Source of the DNA: Ktedonobacter racemifer
GTDB lineage: Bacteria > Chloroflexota > DTOL01 > JACQYG01
Assembly: GCA_020723545.1 (NCBI GenBank)
Contig: DYIS01000114.1
Span: forward strand, 1-7,989
Length of the DNA stretch: 7,989 bases
Direction of reading: 5' to 3'
Below the pieces are notes generated by a model, which saw nothing but the letters and a program-made list of their open reading frames with translations, made no database searches and was not told where the DNA came from. Both the position numbers and the translations under genes were made by a program. Of the stretch, positions 6,175 to 7,989 are shown piece after piece (position 1 is the stretch's first letter; each line of letters opens with the position of its first letter).

Positions 6175-6230
6175 TATGACATCGTCAGACCTGGGAGTCT
6201 TTAAGCGGCAGACGGGGAGGGAGGTCACGC

Positions 6231-6440
6231 ATGACTGGTTGCATTGACTTGCAACAGGTCTTGCCTTTAGTAGCACCGTTGATTGCCCTTCAACTGATCC
6301 TCATGGCTGTGGCCCTCTACGACCTGGCCAAACGGCAACACGTGTTAGGGGGGAACAAACTGGTCTGGGCCCTAGTCATCCTCCTGGTCAATATGATTGG
6401 CCCGGCGGCCTACCTGTTGATCGGTCGCAAGGAGGAATGA
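6231..6440 (+). CDS. Small two-helix membrane protein, PLDc_N type (YxlE-like)
   Basis: 69 aa with two hydrophobic helices (about 10-30 and 43-64) separated by a short basic loop, YDLAKRQHVLGGNK. It ends with N54-MIGPAAYLLIGRKEE. The ending GP..Y...GR plus the two-helix layout is the signature of the stand-alone phospholipase D/cardiolipin synthase N-terminal (PLDc_N) family. The catalytic HKD domain is absent, so no lipase activity is expected. In Bacillus subtilis the comparable small protein YxlE is encoded just before the ABC genes yxlF and yxlG and affects SigY activity; a membrane-anchored regulatory or accessory role for the ABC transporter is therefore inferred. ATG 6231 has GGGAGG ending six nt upstream, a strong ribosome site. 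It is the first gene of the rightward operon, 7 nt before the ATPase gene. Confidence 0.8.
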   Translation: MTGCIDLQQVLPLVAPLIALQLILMAVALYDLAKRQHVLGGNKLVWALVILLVNMIGPAAYLLIGRKEE

Positions 6441-6447
6441 GTTAGTC

Positions 6448-7382
<935 letters not shown>

Positions 7383-7386
<4 letters not shown>

Positions 7387-7989
7387 ATCTGCTCGCTCTC
7401 TTGAAGAAAGAACTCAAGTACCAGATCCGGACCTACAGGTTGCTGGTCCTGGTGGTTATCTGTCTAGTCATTGGCATCGGCTCCCCCATCACCGCCAAGG
7501 CCATGCCCGACATCATCTCGTCGCTGGGCAACAGCGCCAGCGGGGTGCAGATAGTCATGACCATTGAACCCTCCGCCACGGACGGATTGGTGCAGTACCA
7601 CAAGAACTTCGGCCTGATCCCGCTCCTGCTCATCTTCATGACCATGGGGGCGGTGGCAGAAGAGAGGTCCCGGGGGACAGCGGCCATGATCCTGACCAAG
7701 CCGGTCAGCCGCTTTGACTTCCTGGCGGCCAAGTTCCTCACCCCGGCGCTTTCCCTGGCCTTGGCCCTATCCCTGGCCGCTGTGGCCTGCTACTACTACC
7801 TGTCGGTCCTGTTCCCCGAGGCAACTTTAGACCCGGTGTGGTTCGACGGGTTGAACGTGCTCCTCTTGACCTGGCTCCTGGCCTATCTGGCGGTCACCTT
7901 GTTGGCCAGTGTGGTCTTCAAGGGCCAGGCGGCGGCCGGTGGCGCGGGCGTCCTCTTCTTCGCCCTGATGCTCATCCTGGGCAACCTGC
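7383..7989 (+). CDS. ABC-2-type transporter permease (partial, runs off the right edge)
   Basis: The frame opens at GTG 7383, overlapping the ATPase stop as GTGA, with GGGAGG (7371-7376) six nt upstream. It stays open for 202 codons to the window end. The start NLLALLKKELKYQIRTYR is the amphipathic, basic N-terminus usual for ABC-2 permeases, followed by helix 1 (20-38). A large extracellular loop, helix 2 (about 76-92) and the family motif EERSRGTAAMILTKPVSR (93-110) come next, then helices near 120-144, 158-179 and 186-202. The motif EE..+GT......PVSR is diagnostic of ABC-2 permeases and lies on the cytoplasmic side. Together with the preceding ATPase it would form an exporter. About one to three helices plus the C-terminus are missing. 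Confidence 0.9.

Noticed and set aside
6176..6247. A 23-codon plus-strand ORF starting just after the operator and overlapping the PLDc_N start, a possible leader peptide
   Set aside because: No ribosome-binding site precedes it, the peptide shows no attenuator-like codon run, and no terminator/antiterminator pair is visible.

Overview
The window is a GC-rich bacterial segment carrying two divergent gene sets. The style of the encoded proteins suggests Chloroflexota: a DUF2723 membrane glycosyltransferase with a C-terminal beta-sandwich, a HEAT-repeat protein, and a short TTCAACG heptamer repeat read through as protein. That placement is an inference from memory of such genomes, not a demonstrated assignment.

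Left edge (1-68): no gene can be assigned. It contains a perfect 20-bp palindrome at 15-34.

Minus-strand operon (6037 down to 69): six tightly packed genes run leftwards in the order HEAT-repeat protein, AEC-family transporter remnant, metallo-beta-lactamase-fold hydrolase, HAD-IIA (NagD-like) phosphatase, RmlC-like cupin, and DUF2723 glycosyltransferase. Junctions are 20, 10, 2, -4 and 19 nt, so one transcript is likely. The last two genes point to cell-surface sugar metabolism. The first ones have no obvious shared pathway. The transporter gene is broken: its N-terminal membrane helices are missing, and the first conserved helix it retains lies in a different frame from the rest. The cupin start is better placed at 2490 than at the longer 2505 start, because it gives an ATGA overlap with the HAD gene and a strong Shine-Dalgarno.

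Divergent intergenic region (6038-6230): it holds a near-consensus sigma70 promoter for the rightward genes (TTGACA-16 bp-TATGAT). A 24-bp dyad (ATTGTAC-N10-GTACAAT) starts inside the -10 box and covers the expected transcription start, an arrangement typical of a repressor operator. A weaker promoter candidate faces the minus-strand operon.

Plus-strand operon (6231 to beyond 7989): a 69-aa two-helix PLDc_N-type membrane protein, an ABC-2-type exporter ATPase, and an ABC-2 permease that starts at GTG 7383 and runs off the window. This order resembles Bacillus subtilis yxlE-yxlF-yxlG and suggests a regulated export or envelope-stress ABC system. No regulator gene is in view.

The points most worth following are the frameshifted transporter, the promoter/operator, the heptamer repeat inside the glycosyltransferase gene, and the three-gene ABC module.
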